Source: Pseudomonas aylmerensis (GTDB lineage: Bacteria; Pseudomonadota; Gammaproteobacteria; Pseudomonadales; Pseudomonadaceae). Taken from it: a DNA stretch of 64,000 nt. A program made the position numbers and the translations under genes. This document shows positions 1 through 9,091 of the stretch, one piece after another (positions within the stretch are counted from its first letter, which is position 1; every line of letters begins with the position of its first letter). The DNA is taken from positions 62,001 through 126,000 of the forward strand of contig NZ_MAUE01000025.1 in NCBI RefSeq assembly GCF_001702265.1. The letters run 5' to 3'. The notes beneath the pieces were generated by a model. The model saw nothing but the letters and a program-made list of their open reading frames with translations. It searched no databases and was not told the DNA's origin.

Positions 1-10
1 ACGCAACAAC

Positions 11-1411
11 ATGATCAGAAAACCGACGCGCCTGCTGTTGGCGAGCCTCTCGATACTCATGAGTACCGGCGCCTGGGCCGATTTCACCGCGACGCCCAGC
101 GAAGCCCGGGCCATTGCCAAGGAAGCCTACTTGTATGGCTACCCGGTGGTGGAAATGTACAAGACGCTCTACACCCAAGCCGTCGACAAGGGCGGTGCCA
201 ACTTCAAGGCACCGTTCAACCATATCGGCAACACCGCCCAGGTCTTCACGCCCAAGGACAGCGCTTTCGTCACCCCGAACTCGGACACGCCCTACTCCTT
301 TGTCTGGCTGGACCTGCGCAGCGAGCCGCAAGTGCTGACCCTGCCCAAGATCGAAGACAACCGTTACTACTCGGTGCAGCTGATCGACCTCTACACGCAG
401 AACTTCGCCTACCTGGGCACGCGCAGCACCGGCAATAACGGCGGCCACTACATGATCGCCGGCCCGGACTGGAAAGGTCAGCAGCCGGTCGACATCGACC
501 GCGTGGTCTACAGCGAAAGCAACATCGCCTATGCCCTGTACCGCACGCAACTGTTTGACGAGAAGGACCTGAACAAGGTCAAGCAGATCCAGAATGGCTA
601 CAAGGTGCAGCCGCTGAGCAGCTACGTGAAGCAAGCGGCGCCGGCCAAGGCACCGAAGATCGAATGGCCCAAGCCCATGGCGACCATGACGGAAGGCCCG
701 CAGCTGTTTCGCTACCTGAACTTCATGCTGGCCTTCGCCGCCCCCCAGGACAGTGAAAAAGACCTGCTGGCGCGCTTTGCCAAGATCGGTATCGCCCCCG
801 GCGCGCCGTTCAAGGTCAAGGACCTGACGGCTGAACAGCGCAAGTCCCTGGAAGAAGGGATTGCCGACGCCCGCGCCGAATTCGCCGCCTTCAAGAAAGA
901 CAAGGTCGACACCCACCAGGTCAGCAGCGGTGACCTGTTCGGCAGCCGCGATCACCTGCAGAACAACTACCTGTACCGCTACGCCGGTGCGGACATGGGG
1001 ATTTTCGGCAATTCCACCGATGAGGCCGCCTACCTGGGTTACTTCGTCGACAGCGAGGGCAAGCCGGCCAACGGCGCACGCCACAGCTACACTGTGCATT
1101 TCGCCAAGGACCAGCTGCCACCGGCCGACGCGTTCTGGTCGCTGACCATGTACGACGGCAAGACCAAGCTGCTGGTGCCCAACCACAAGAAACGCTACCT
1201 GATCAATTCGCGCATGCTGCCCAACCTCAAGCTGGACGCCGATGGCGGCCTGACCCTGGCGTTGCAGCATCACGAACCACCGAAGGCCGAGCAGAGCAAC
1301 TGGCTGCCGGCCCCACCCGGTCCGTTTTACGCGGTACTGCGGATTTACCTGCCCAAGCCTGAGGTGGGTAATGGTCAATGGAAACTGCCGCCCTTGACCC
1401 CGTTGAAGTAG
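11..1411 (+). CDS. DUF1254/DUF1214 domain periplasmic protein
   Basis: A 466-residue protein with an N-terminal signal peptide (about residues 1-23, ending ..GAWA). The DUF1254 part (about 30-170, with YLYGYPVVEMYK and FVTPNSDTPYS) is followed by a C-terminal DUF1214 part (about 330-455, with FWSLTMYD and LPAPPGPFYAVLRIYLP). This two-domain layout and length are normal for the family, which is exported and of unknown biochemical role. In pseudomonads it often sits beside outer-membrane channel genes, and the next gene here starts as such a channel. The start is only 11 bases into the window, so the promoter lies outside it. Confidence 0.9.
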   Translation: MIRKPTRLLLASLSILMSTGAWADFTATPSEARAIAKEAYLYGYPVVEMYKTLYTQAVDKGGANFKAPFNHIGNTAQVFTPKDSAFVTPNSDTPYSFVWLDLRSEPQVLTLPKIEDNRYYSVQLIDLYTQNFAYLGTRSTGNNGGHYMIAGPDWKGQQPVDIDRVVYSESNIAYALYRTQLFDEKDLNKVKQIQNGYKVQPLSSYVKQAAPAKAPKIEWPKPMATMTEGPQLFRYLNFMLAFAAPQDSEKDLLARFAKIGIAPGAPFKVKDLTAEQRKSLEEGIADARAEFAAFKKDKVDTHQVSSGDLFGSRDHLQNNYLYRYAGADMGIFGNSTDEAAYLGYFVDSEGKPANGARHSYTVHFAKDQLPPADAFWSLTMYDGKTKLLVPNHKKRYLINSRMLPNLKLDADGGLTLALQHHEPPKAEQSNWLPAPPGPFYAVLRIYLPKPEVGNGQWKLPPLTPLK

Positions 1412-1485
1412 CACTGCCTGCCCGGTCGCAACAGGGGTAGACCGGGCATGTAGCCCCAGATATCAGGCCGACAAGGAGTAGCGCC

Positions 1486-1827
1486 ATGATTTCACGTGCC
1501 CGACTGAGTGCGTTCTGTGCATCGACATTGGCCCTGGTGCCAGGCATGGGATTTGCCGACAACGCCAGGGACTGGCAGAACACGCCCACTGACTTGAACA
1601 TGGTGTTCGGCTATTACAACCGAGTCGACACCAACACCCCCATCGACACCACGCTGCCGATCACCGGCCTGTCGTTGAATGCCGACCTCTACCTGTTCCG
1701 CTACGCGCGCTCGTTCGGCATTGACGGGCGCAACAGCGCCATTCAGTTCATCCAGCCGTACGCGGATGTCTCGGCGTCGTTCGACAATGCGCGCTTCTTC
1801 GACGGCATCAAGCACAACGGCGGGTGA
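1486..1827 (+). pseudogene. Truncated outer-membrane channel/transporter (N-terminal remnant)
   Basis: 113 codons open with a signal peptide (cleavage after GMGFA) and the start of a mature outer-membrane protein of the phenol-MetA-like/SphA-type channel group (WQNTPTDLNMVFGYYNRVDTNTPID, then a beta-strand pattern ending in SASFDNARFFDG). Full-length relatives have roughly 280-320 residues. Here the frame stops at 1827, exactly where sequence of an unrelated enzyme begins. A deletion has therefore joined the first third of this gene to the 3' part of a spermidine-synthase-like gene. A usable AAGGAG ribosome site lies at about 1474. The channel assignment is from recognised sequence style and is moderately sure; the truncation is clear. 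Confidence 0.6.
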
Positions 1828-2313
1828 CCCGGGCGTGGAGGTACGCCTGCGCGACGGTCGCCAGGAACTGCTGCGCAACCCGCAAACCTATGACCTGATA
1901 ACCCTGGAACCGCCGCCGCCCTCCGCCGCTGGCATGGTCAACCTGTATTCCCAAGACTTCTACCAACTGGCGGCCACGCGCCTGGGCAAACAGGGCCTGC
2001 TGGCGCAATGGCTGCCGATGCATTGCCGGTCACCGACGACCAGCCGCGCATCGAATACGCGCCGTGGGTGCGCAGCCAGGAGATCACGCGGGTGCTGCCG
2101 GCGTTGCTCGACCTGCGGGTGCCGGCGCCGCTGGTCAATGCTGATGCAGCCTTCAGCCGCACCGTGGCCGCCGAGCAGCAACGCCTGCTGCAGTTCTACC
2201 GCGCGAGCCTGCATGCCTACGACGGCGACCGCGATGCCTGGGGCCGGGATATTCGCGATGTTTTGCAGCAAGACAGCGCCAACCCCTACTACCGCTGGTT
2301 TATCACCCCGTAA
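1812..2313 (+). pseudogene. Remnant of spermidine synthase-like (fused MFS/synthase type) protein
   Basis: Two reading frames carry pieces of one protein. Frame 2 (about 1815-2025) reads GDPGVEVRLRDGRQELLRNP, then DLITLEPPPPSAAGMVNLYS and LLAQWLPM, the second half of the SAM-binding spermidine-synthase-like domain. Frame 1 (about 2008-2313) continues with VTDDQPRIEYAPWVR and a helical tail ending WFITP. In intact relatives about 80 residues separate QWLP from VTDD; these are missing and the frame shifts there. The N-terminal membrane half and the start of the synthase domain are also absent. The gene has suffered two deletions and cannot make the enzyme. Confidence 0.7.
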
Positions 2314-2356
2314 AACAGGTAATGTGCGCGCGATTGTTTAGGGAGTTGCACCGCAC

Positions 2357-3904
2357 ATGACTTGCTGGAATGTCCTTGGCCTGCCGCCGGATGCCGATAG
2401 CCGCACGATCAAGCGCACTTACGCGGCGCTGCTGAAGAAGACCCGGCCGGATGACGACCCCGAGGGTTTCCAGCGCCTGCGCGAAGCCTATGAGGCCGCG
2501 CTGACGTGGAGCGAGGACCCGCAGGAAGCCGACGAAGTCATCATCGAGACCCATGGCGAGACCCTGGCCGAGCGTTACCAGGCGGCGCTCGGTAATGGCG
2601 GCGCCCTGCACTTCGAAATCCACCTGCTGCTGCGCGACATCGAAGGCGACCTCAACCCCGAAGACACGCGCTGGGCCTTTGAAACGTTCAACTGGCTGAC
2701 CGCCTGGCAGCGCCTGGAATTGCCCGCCGAGCTGGTCGAAAAGCTCGAGCGCAAGCACCGCGCGGCCTTGCAGCAACCGCTGCGCGAGGCTCTGGAGCAC
2801 AAGGATGAGGCGGCGTTCCTGGCCGCTTATGCAGCGCGCGACGAGCACCCGTGGGTGAACAATCACCCACATGCCGAGTGGTTCAACCACTGGCTGGCGC
2901 GGCTGCTGGCGCAGAGTCACTACTGGTCGAGCGCCGTATTCGAGGCAGTCTGCGCCGGCCAGCACTGGCACGGCGGCGCGGGTCATGACTGCCCGGCAGA
3001 CGAGTGGACGCTGCTGTTGCGGCGCCAGCAAGCGCCAATCTTCATGGCGCGCCAGCGTGCCCTGGCGGCCGAAGCCCCCAACACCCCGCAACAACGGGCC
3101 GCGCGGTTGCTGCTGGCACCGCTGAGCCTGGGCCAGCGGCGTGCCTTCGCCCAGCGCTTCAACGAACACGACTGGAAAGCCTGCCAGGCGCTCAGCGCCG
3201 ACATCTACGCCGACCACGTGGCCGAAGCCGAGGCGATGCCCGGCGGCACTGTGTATTTCTGGCAAGGCTGGGACACGGCGATGGACACCTGGCCGTGGAT
3301 CGTCGCGCTGGTGCTGAGTTGCCTGGTCGGCGCGCTGGCAAAGGCCGAAACCCTGGCCGGCAACGTGGTACCGACGCTGGGCTACGGCGTGTTATGGGCA
3401 TTCGCGGCAGTGATCGGCGCCGGCGTGGCCTGGCAGGCCTGGCGCCCGCTGGCCCATCAGTACCGCGTGCTGGATGAGCAGCTCAGTCAACGCCTGCCCC
3501 GCTGGCTCAGCCCTACGCACTTGCCATTGCTGCCGATACGGGACCTGGTGCCTGGACTGATCCTCGCCGCCACGCTGGGGTATGTCTTCAGCCCGTTTGC
3601 CAGCCTGACACTGGTGGCGGTGCTGGCGCTTATCGGCGTGATCAAGCGCCCCTTGATGAACAGTCACACCCCGTGGACCGCGCGCAATCCGCGCTGGGCC
3701 GCACTGGGCATGGCACTCTTGGTGATCCTGGGGATTGTGCTGTACGCGGGCCTGGCCCTGCTCGACAGCCAGCACCGCGTCACCCGCAACCAGGGCCTGC
3801 AACCCTGGACCGAACGCCTGTGCAGTCGCATGCCGCGCACCGACACCGCGTGCCAGGCCCCCGCCACCGAGGCGCAGTGGTATGGACAGGAGGCTACGCA
3901 ATGA
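2357..3904 (+). CDS. J-domain-like membrane protein
   Basis: 515 residues. Residues 1-50 form a J-like domain (CWNVLGLPPDADSRTIKRTY, then a helix ending REAYEAAL). The canonical HPD tripeptide that stimulates DnaK is RPD here (KKTRPDDDPEGF), so DnaK stimulation may be weak or lost. A charged helical middle (about 60-300) precedes four or five hydrophobic segments between about 310 and 470, so the C-terminal part is in the inner membrane. The stop overlaps the next gene by ATGA, so the two are translationally coupled. Similar J-domain/membrane proteins next to DUF3829 proteins occur in pseudomonads; function unknown. Confidence 0.8.
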   Translation: MTCWNVLGLPPDADSRTIKRTYAALLKKTRPDDDPEGFQRLREAYEAALTWSEDPQEADEVIIETHGETLAERYQAALGNGGALHFEIHLLLRDIEGDLNPEDTRWAFETFNWLTAWQRLELPAELVEKLERKHRAALQQPLREALEHKDEAAFLAAYAARDEHPWVNNHPHAEWFNHWLARLLAQSHYWSSAVFEAVCAGQHWHGGAGHDCPADEWTLLLRRQQAPIFMARQRALAAEAPNTPQQRAARLLLAPLSLGQRRAFAQRFNEHDWKACQALSADIYADHVAEAEAMPGGTVYFWQGWDTAMDTWPWIVALVLSCLVGALAKAETLAGNVVPTLGYGVLWAFAAVIGAGVAWQAWRPLAHQYRVLDEQLSQRLPRWLSPTHLPLLPIRDLVPGLILAATLGYVFSPFASLTLVAVLALIGVIKRPLMNSHTPWTARNPRWAALGMALLVILGIVLYAGLALLDSQHRVTRNQGLQPWTERLCSRMPRTDTACQAPATEAQWYGQEATQ

Positions 3905-4875
3905 ATCCGAAATGGCTGGTGCCTATCGGCCTGGTGCTCGGCCTGGGCTTGCTCGGCGTAGCCGGCGCCACCAAACCGCTGCAATACGCCCAGTTGTGGC
4001 TCGACCAGCGCGACAGCCCCTACACCGCGGCGGCCAGCGCCATTGCGCCGATCATTGATTGCGTAAACCGCGTCGATCGGGAAACACGCCTGGCCTACTA
4101 CTTCATGAGTACCGGGCAGGAGGAAGTGCGCAGCTACGATAAATTCGGCGACCGCAGCGAGCCCGATGCCCGCTATATCCGCGCGTCGGTCTGCTCTGAG
4201 CTGTACACCCTGAAACTGCGGCGCCAGCAACCCGACAGCCCACTGCTCGGGCCCGCCGCGACCTACGCGGCCAGCCTGAACAGCTTCACCTCGCTGGCTG
4301 ATCGGGTCACGCTGCCGGAGTGGACGTCTGCCGCACAGCAAATCCTCGTCGAAGCCGTGAGAAAACAGTATGCGTTGCAACTGGCCGAGAAAGGCCAGGA
4401 CTACCTGGCGGCCTCGACCGCGCTGCGCACGCCGCTGGAGCAGGCCGACATGGCGGTGCGCCCGGCGCAGCTGGCGTTGATCGAGGCACGCTTCGGCCGG
4501 GACATGCACTGGCAGGTGCTCAATTACATGATCGCCGCGCGCCAGGCTGTGAACCAGATCGAGCAAGGCATGCGCAACGCCAGCCTGACGCCGCCTGCCG
4601 TGGCAGCCTTGGCCGACACCGTGCAACAGGCGGCAGACAGCGCCCGCGCATATGTGCGTACCCATCCGGGCGGCAAGCTCGACGAAGAAGCCCATTTTCT
4701 CTGGTACACCCTGAACGAGCCGGCCGACGCGTACCTGTCAGCCTTGCGCACGCTCACCCAGCACTGGCACGAACACGCCCCACCGCAGCAACTGAGTGAC
4801 GACTATTACCTCGTCACCCGCCGCTACGATGCCCTGCTCAGCTACTACAACAAACCGGCCAGGAATGCGTTTTAA
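3901..4875 (+). CDS. DUF3829-family (YiiG-like) protein
   Basis: 324 residues. I chose the ATG at 3901 because it overlaps the previous stop (ATGA) and has an AGGAGG site at about 3887. Residues 1-25 form a signal anchor or signal peptide (WLVPIGLVLGLGLLGVAGA). The rest is a mostly helical exported domain with the DUF3829 pattern: an early YTAAASAIAPIIDCVNRVDR segment and a late ALLSYYNKP segment. Partner of the membrane J-like protein by coupling; no enzymatic motif is visible. Confidence 0.8.
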   Translation: MNPKWLVPIGLVLGLGLLGVAGATKPLQYAQLWLDQRDSPYTAAASAIAPIIDCVNRVDRETRLAYYFMSTGQEEVRSYDKFGDRSEPDARYIRASVCSELYTLKLRRQQPDSPLLGPAATYAASLNSFTSLADRVTLPEWTSAAQQILVEAVRKQYALQLAEKGQDYLAASTALRTPLEQADMAVRPAQLALIEARFGRDMHWQVLNYMIAARQAVNQIEQGMRNASLTPPAVAALADTVQQAADSARAYVRTHPGGKLDEEAHFLWYTLNEPADAYLSALRTLTQHWHEHAPPQQLSDDYYLVTRRYDALLSYYNKPARNAF

Positions 4876-4878
4876 GCG

Positions 4879-5553
4879 TCAGTGCTTTTTCAGCTTCAGG
4901 TAAGACTGATGCAGGTCCGATGCCCAGCCATCAGTGACGCTTTTGACATCGTCGGCCTTCATCACCTGCGAGTCGTTCGCCAGTGGCTTGCCGGTGCCTT
5001 TGCGCACGACCTGGGCGAGCACCTTGCCACTGGCGCCGTCGAGGAACTGTGCCTCGGTGCCGAGGGTGGTTTCCTGGTCGCGGATGCCGGTGCCGGTACT
5101 CACCGCCGCCGCCACCAGGGCAACCGGAATGTACTCATACGGCTTGAGGGACTCGGTCTTGCTGCTTATCGCAGTGATCGCCGCACGCACCACTATCACG
5201 CCAGGGCCGGGGGCATTGGCCAGCGGCAACGACTTCGCCAGCTCACGCTTGAGCGCCTGGTTGTAGTAGGTGTTGATGCCATTGAGGGTGTTGTCCGGGA
5301 TTTTCGCGGTGGCCTGGGGCTTGGGGTAGAACTGGGTCGGTTCGATGTACACCGCGTTGTAGTGACTCAGGTCCAGCTTGGGATCGACCCAGCGCATCAC
5401 TTCGGCCCCCGAAGGCGAATGGGCCTCCTTGAGCTGGCTGTAGTCGGAGAGAAAACCCGAGTACTCATCCGGTTGCGTGACCTTGCTGGCGCAACCGCTC
5501 ATGGCGAGGGTTGCGATGCACACGGTGCTGATCATTAGCCTTAGTTTCATCAT
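4879..5553 (-). CDS. DUF3313 lipoprotein
   Basis: 224 residues with a clear lipobox, LAMSGC, so the mature protein is lipidated at Cys21 or so. The body matches DUF3313: SGFLSDYSQLK, a WVDPKLDLSHYNAVYIEP strand, and VVRAAITAI. The glycine/alanine-rich segment (VALVAAAVSTGTG) may be a hydrophobic hairpin. Members are envelope lipoproteins of unknown role. It converges on the preceding operon with only three bases between stops. Confidence 0.85.
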   Translation of the reverse strand: MMKLRLMISTVCIATLAMSGCASKVTQPDEYSGFLSDYSQLKEAHSPSGAEVMRWVDPKLDLSHYNAVYIEPTQFYPKPQATAKIPDNTLNGINTYYNQALKRELAKSLPLANAPGPGVIVVRAAITAISSKTESLKPYEYIPVALVAAAVSTGTGIRDQETTLGTEAQFLDGASGKVLAQVVRKGTGKPLANDSQVMKADDVKSVTDGWASDLHQSYLKLKKH

Positions 5554-5721
5554 TGAACTCCCTGGCGGTCTTCGTCAAAACACTGAGCTGTAGGTATAGC
5601 CAATCCTGGAGAAATAGTGCTTTTTCACCTGCCCGTTTGACAGGACTGCGGCCAGCGTCATAGCTGCACGGAGCTTAAGAACGCCGTAGAGCGTCCATGC
5701 ATCAAGACAGCGGAAGTCGGA

Positions 5722-6659
5722 ATGCCCAAGCCCAAACAAGCGCCTGTCGTACCCCTCCGTGATTCGCCCCGTCGTTACCTGTACCCCGTGCTGAGTGTGC
5801 TGCTGTTGGCGGCCATGGCCGGTATCTGGTTTTTCCTGCAGGCCAGCACGCCTCGGTTACCGGCTCCGGCGCCCGTGGCGGCGACCAAACCGGTGATCAT
5901 CGCGCCCCCTGCGCAACTGGTCGACGAGCAGCAGTGCCAGGGCTGCCACCAGGCCCAGGCCAAGGACTGGCAAGGCTCGCACCACCAGCTGGCGATGCAG
6001 CCCGCCACGCCGCAGACGGTCCCGGCGGATTTCAACAACGCCTCGTTCAGTGCCGAAGGTGAAACCACGCGGTTCTATCAACGCGGCGATGAGTTCTGGG
6101 CCAACACCCCGGGCAGCGATGGCAAGGCGGTCGACTTCAAGGTGGCCTACACCTTTGGCATCGCACCGTTGCAGCAATATCTGCTCGAAGTCGGCGACGG
6201 TCGCTTGCAAGCCCTGGGCGTGGCCTGGGATACACAGAAAGGCCGCTGGTTTCATCTCTATCCAGGCCAGGGCGTCACCTTCAAGAGCCCGTTGCACTGG
6301 AGCAAACCCAACCAGAACGCCAACTTCATGTGCGTGGAATGCCACACCACCGGCTACAAACGCAACTTCGATGCGCTCAACAACCGCTTTAACGGTCAAT
6401 GGAACAGCCTCGGCGTGGGCTGCCAGGCCTGTCATGGCCCGGCCTCCAACCACCTGCAGTGGACCGCCAAAAACACTGATGCGGTGCACGCCGGGTTTGC
6501 CGTGGATTTGAGGAAGACCTGCTCAAGCGTCAGCCCTATCACCGCACTGCGCGGCTGTCGCTGATCCAGTACTACCTGGAAAATGGCCAGGAACCCAAGG
6601 CGCAGGCCGTGCTGCAAAGCTGGAAGGCGCTCAACCCCGGCGACCCGGCGCTGAAATAG
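5722..6659 (+). pseudogene. Multihaem cytochrome c/TPR protein, internally deleted
   Basis: The 5' part (5722-about 6510) encodes an N-terminal membrane anchor (about residues 18-40) and a cytochrome c-554-like region with haem sites CQGCH, CVECH and CQACH. The reading then runs into an out-of-frame stop at 6564 (ending ALRGCR). In another frame, about 6515-6659 encodes EEDLLKRQPYHRTARLSLIQ and a TPR-like end that finishes DPALK-stop. That is the expected C-terminus of the same protein. The further haem sites and most TPR units between VDLRKTC and EEDLLK are gone. The predicted 280-residue product would be a truncated anchored trihaem protein. Confidence 0.7.
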
Positions 6660-6704
6660 ACACGTCCTCAGTCGGCACCGACGTGCCGGCGAGGGCCGTG
6701 TGCC

Positions 6705-7199
6705 TCAGCCGCGTTCGCGCGGAATCAGGCTCTGCAATTGCGAGGCGAGGAAGTTGGCGTCGAAGGCAAAAGTGTCCGGGTCTTTCAGGCCGTTGGTTTT
6801 CTTCCAGATCCAGTCATTTTTATCCGCCGCCAGCACCAGCGACACACTGCCGTGGCGCGCAGCGGTCAGGCCCATCACGGCGACGGAAATCAAGCCGCCC
6901 ACGCCCATCACGTCCGGCACGAACTCCACCGGTTTGCCGGTGATCTGCACGGTCAGCTTCTCGGTCTTGAAGGTCGAGGCCTCGACCGGCACGCTCGGCC
7001 CGCTGGCCACATAGGGCTCACGGTGGACTTCGAGCAACCCCACCTGCTTGACCGGTTCGAGCCACTGCTCGATCTGCCCGAACAACTCGCTGAGCTTGTG
7101 CGTCCAGCGCGCCGACTGCAGGTCAAATTGCTGTTTTTTGTGCGCTTCGCTATCAGCGTAATGACGAAGCATCTCGCCCAGTTGCTGTACATCGTCCAT
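6705..7199 (-). CDS. Conserved hypothetical protein
   Basis: 164 residues starting at MDDVQQLGEML; the ATG at 7199 has AAGGA eight bases upstream, whereas a longer reading to 7256 has none. The N-terminal half is helical and charged (KKQQFDLQSARWTHKLSELF). The C-terminal half holds a strand-rich region with a glycine-rich stretch (VMGVGGLISVAVMG) and ends SLIPRERG. No signal peptide or catalytic motif is visible. I do not recognise a named family; it looks like a soluble Pseudomonas-specific protein. Confidence 0.6.
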   Translation of the reverse strand: MDDVQQLGEMLRHYADSEAHKKQQFDLQSARWTHKLSELFGQIEQWLEPVKQVGLLEVHREPYVASGPSVPVEASTFKTEKLTVQITGKPVEFVPDVMGVGGLISVAVMGLTAARHGSVSLVLAADKNDWIWKKTNGLKDPDTFAFDANFLASQLQSLIPRERG

Positions 7200-7677
7200 T
7201 GCGGATTTCCTTGGGTGAGCCAGATTGCGAAGCCTGATCATGGCAGATGCGGCCACTCAGCGTATGACTAAACACCAGCATGAGGCGCGGCTCGTCGCTG
7301 ACCGTTGGATCAACTCCAACCCGGGCGCCCCGGCCTCAACGTGGAATGCAATGGAAGGTGCGGTTGACGTGTCAGCCCTGGGCTGGCGTTTCAGCGGCGG
7401 GATATTGCGCCACGGCTGATCGATGAACGGCGCGCTTGTTAACGTAAGCGCCGTAGTCGATATGCAATTCCTTCGTCTATCAATGGATCAAGCCTGCATG
7501 GAATAGGCCTGACCTCCATTAACAGCGCCAAAACGCTTACCGTCTACTGTTAGAATTAACAGGTTTATACCTGTCATGACGGTGTTGCGTGCTACAGGCA
7601 CACACTGCAGCACGCGCAAGATCCTCGCCTGGGATTGAGGATTTCAGGGGATTCGCATGACGCCCATTGCGGCTTGA
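7200..7677. other. Intergenic stretch without a supported gene
   Basis: 478 bases between the hypothetical protein start and the idi stop. A short plus-strand reading frame (7240-7419) has no family resemblance and I do not call it. The only structure seen is the pair of overlapping perfect dyads at 7547-7574. No T-rich intrinsic terminator for the terpenoid operon is obvious. Confidence 0.5.
7547..7574. promoter_or_regulatory. Two overlapping perfect dyads 3' of the terpenoid operon
   Basis: CTGTTAGAATTAACAG (7547-7562) and ACAGGTTTATACCTGT (7559-7574) are each perfect 6+4+6 palindromes that share four bases. They could be a repressor operator or small hairpins; no T-run follows, so a terminator is less likely. 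Confidence 0.35.
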
Positions 7678-8220
7678 TCAGGCCTGCAATACAGGTGTAT
7701 CGAAAGAGGGATGCTCCGATAAAAGCTGACGCCACTCCATTCGAAACCAGGGAGTGAACTGTTCTTGCGATTCTGAAAGGCGCGCGGATATTTCGGCTCG
7801 TGTCCACCACTTGATCTCGCTGACTTCTTCAAGTGCCGGGCTGACCAAAGCGTCAGATTGCGCAACCAATACATGACAAAATTCGTGTTCCGCGCCGATT
7901 GAACCAAAGCGCGCATGGTACTCAAAACTGTATAAAAAACGGCACGAGGCCGTGACGCCTAATTCCTCACGCAGACGACGAGCTGCGGCATCCAGGATAG
8001 TCTCTCCCGGAGCCGGATGACTGCAGCACGCATTCGACCAGAACCCTGGCCAGAGCATTTTTCCGGCGGCACGACGCTGAAGTAGATGACGCCCATCGCT
8101 GTCGATCAGGTGCACTGAAAATGCGCGATGAAGCTTTCCCGCTCCCAGGTGTGCTGTGCGTTTGTCACACACTCCGATCTGTACATCCTGAGCGTCAACT
8201 AACACTACATCATTGTTCAT
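7678..8220 (-). CDS. idi: Isopentenyl-diphosphate delta-isomerase, type I
   Basis: 180 residues in a Nudix fold; the start at MNNDVVLV (8220) follows a GGAAGGG-type site. It interconverts IPP and DMAPP. Diagnostic features are WSNACCSHP with catalytic Cys66, the Nudix-like helix after PAPGE (about 70-91, RRLREELGV), and AEHEFCHVL with the metal-binding/acid glutamates. Pseudomonads make both C5 units by the MEP route and do not need this enzyme for housekeeping. Its place as the last gene behind a terpene synthase suggests it balances precursors for that product. It lies 64 bases after the methyltransferase stop on the same strand. Confidence 0.9.
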   Translation of the reverse strand: MNNDVVLVDAQDVQIGVCDKRTAHLGAGKLHRAFSVHLIDSDGRHLLQRRAAGKMLWPGFWSNACCSHPAPGETILDAAARRLREELGVTASCRFLYSFEYHARFGSIGAEHEFCHVLVAQSDALVSPALEEVSEIKWWTRAEISARLSESQEQFTPWFRMEWRQLLSEHPSFDTPVLQA

Positions 8221-8284
8221 TGTGCATTCCCTTCCGTGCAATTACGCATGCCCTCCCCCGCACACTGCTTTCAGTGCGCGAGGT

Positions 8285-9091
8285 TTACTCAGGTAAGGGG
8301 ACTTGCCCCCAGGCGCTGACGAACGTCAGCGCTGCCTCGTCGAACCCTGGATCGGCACGCAGGCGGGCCATGGCGTCAAGGTCGTCTTGAGTGAGTAACG
8401 CCAGTTTCAGCAGCGCCGGTCCAGCCTGGGCGGTGGTTGCAGCCCAAAAGGCATCGGCGAGGCTGTTGTCACCGATTCGACCTTCGAGGGTACGCTGCCC
8501 GACGCCGGAGAGTCCCCGAGCACGTAATCCAGCGGCAAGCGTATCAGCCCAGCGCATGTTGGAGCCGATGGTCTGCTCCAGGAGGGTGACTCCGGCCTCG
8601 GCTACTTTTCGAAACAGCGGGTTCGCAGTGCTCAAGCTCGGTTGCAGACTCACGTCTTCGATCACCAACCAACCGCCCGGGCGGACCCAGGTTGCGGCTC
8701 GCGTCAAGATTTCTTCGCGTTCGCTGAGGTGACACAGCAGCGCCCGAGCATGCACCACGTCAAAGGAGGCAGCAGGAAAACCATCAGTCGCCGCATTGTG
8801 GGTCAGCACCCGAATGCCGGGAATATCGGCCAGGAATCGGGTATCGATGTCAGTGGCAGTGACCGTCGCGTCGAGATATCGCTTGCTCAGCCATCTCGCG
8901 AAGGATCCGGCACCGGCGCCGAGATCGAGGATGGCAGACGTGTGCGTAAGATCCAACTGATTAAAAACCTCCTGGCTCAAGGGGTCAAAAGCACGCTCCA
9001 GGGTGCGTAAACGGGCCAATTGGCCTGCGTGCTGATCGGCAAGATAACTGCTGGTGTAGCCGGTATCCTCAGTGAAGTCAGTAGTGCTCAT
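8285..9091 (-). CDS. SAM-dependent methyltransferase (class I) of terpenoid operon
   Basis: 268 residues starting MSTTDFTEDTGY; the ATG overlaps the stop of the upstream fusion gene by ATGA, fixing the start and indicating coupled translation. Motif I is AILDLGAGAGSFARWL (about 54-69), motif II TVTATDID, the post-I segment SFDVVHARALLCHL and WVRPGGWLVIEDV. This is the UbiE/type-11 style of fold. It does not obviously match the geranyl-diphosphate C-methyltransferases of 2-methylisoborneol clusters, so two roles stay open: methylation of a prenyl diphosphate before cyclisation, or O-methylation of a P450-oxidised terpene. Context strongly ties it to the terpenoid; the substrate is inference. 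Confidence 0.85.
   Translation of the reverse strand: MSTTDFTEDTGYTSSYLADQHAGQLARLRTLERAFDPLSQEVFNQLDLTHTSAILDLGAGAGSFARWLSKRYLDATVTATDIDTRFLADIPGIRVLTHNAATDGFPAASFDVVHARALLCHLSEREEILTRAATWVRPGGWLVIEDVSLQPSLSTANPLFRKVAEAGVTLLEQTIGSNMRWADTLAAGLRARGLSGVGQRTLEGRIGDNSLADAFWAATTAQAGPALLKLALLTQDDLDAMARLRADPGFDEAALTFVSAWGQVPLPE

Noticed and set aside
7225..7419. 64-codon plus-strand frame (MADAATQRMTKHQHEARLVA)
   Set aside because: No ribosome site, overlaps the start region of the minus-strand gene, and no family resemblance.
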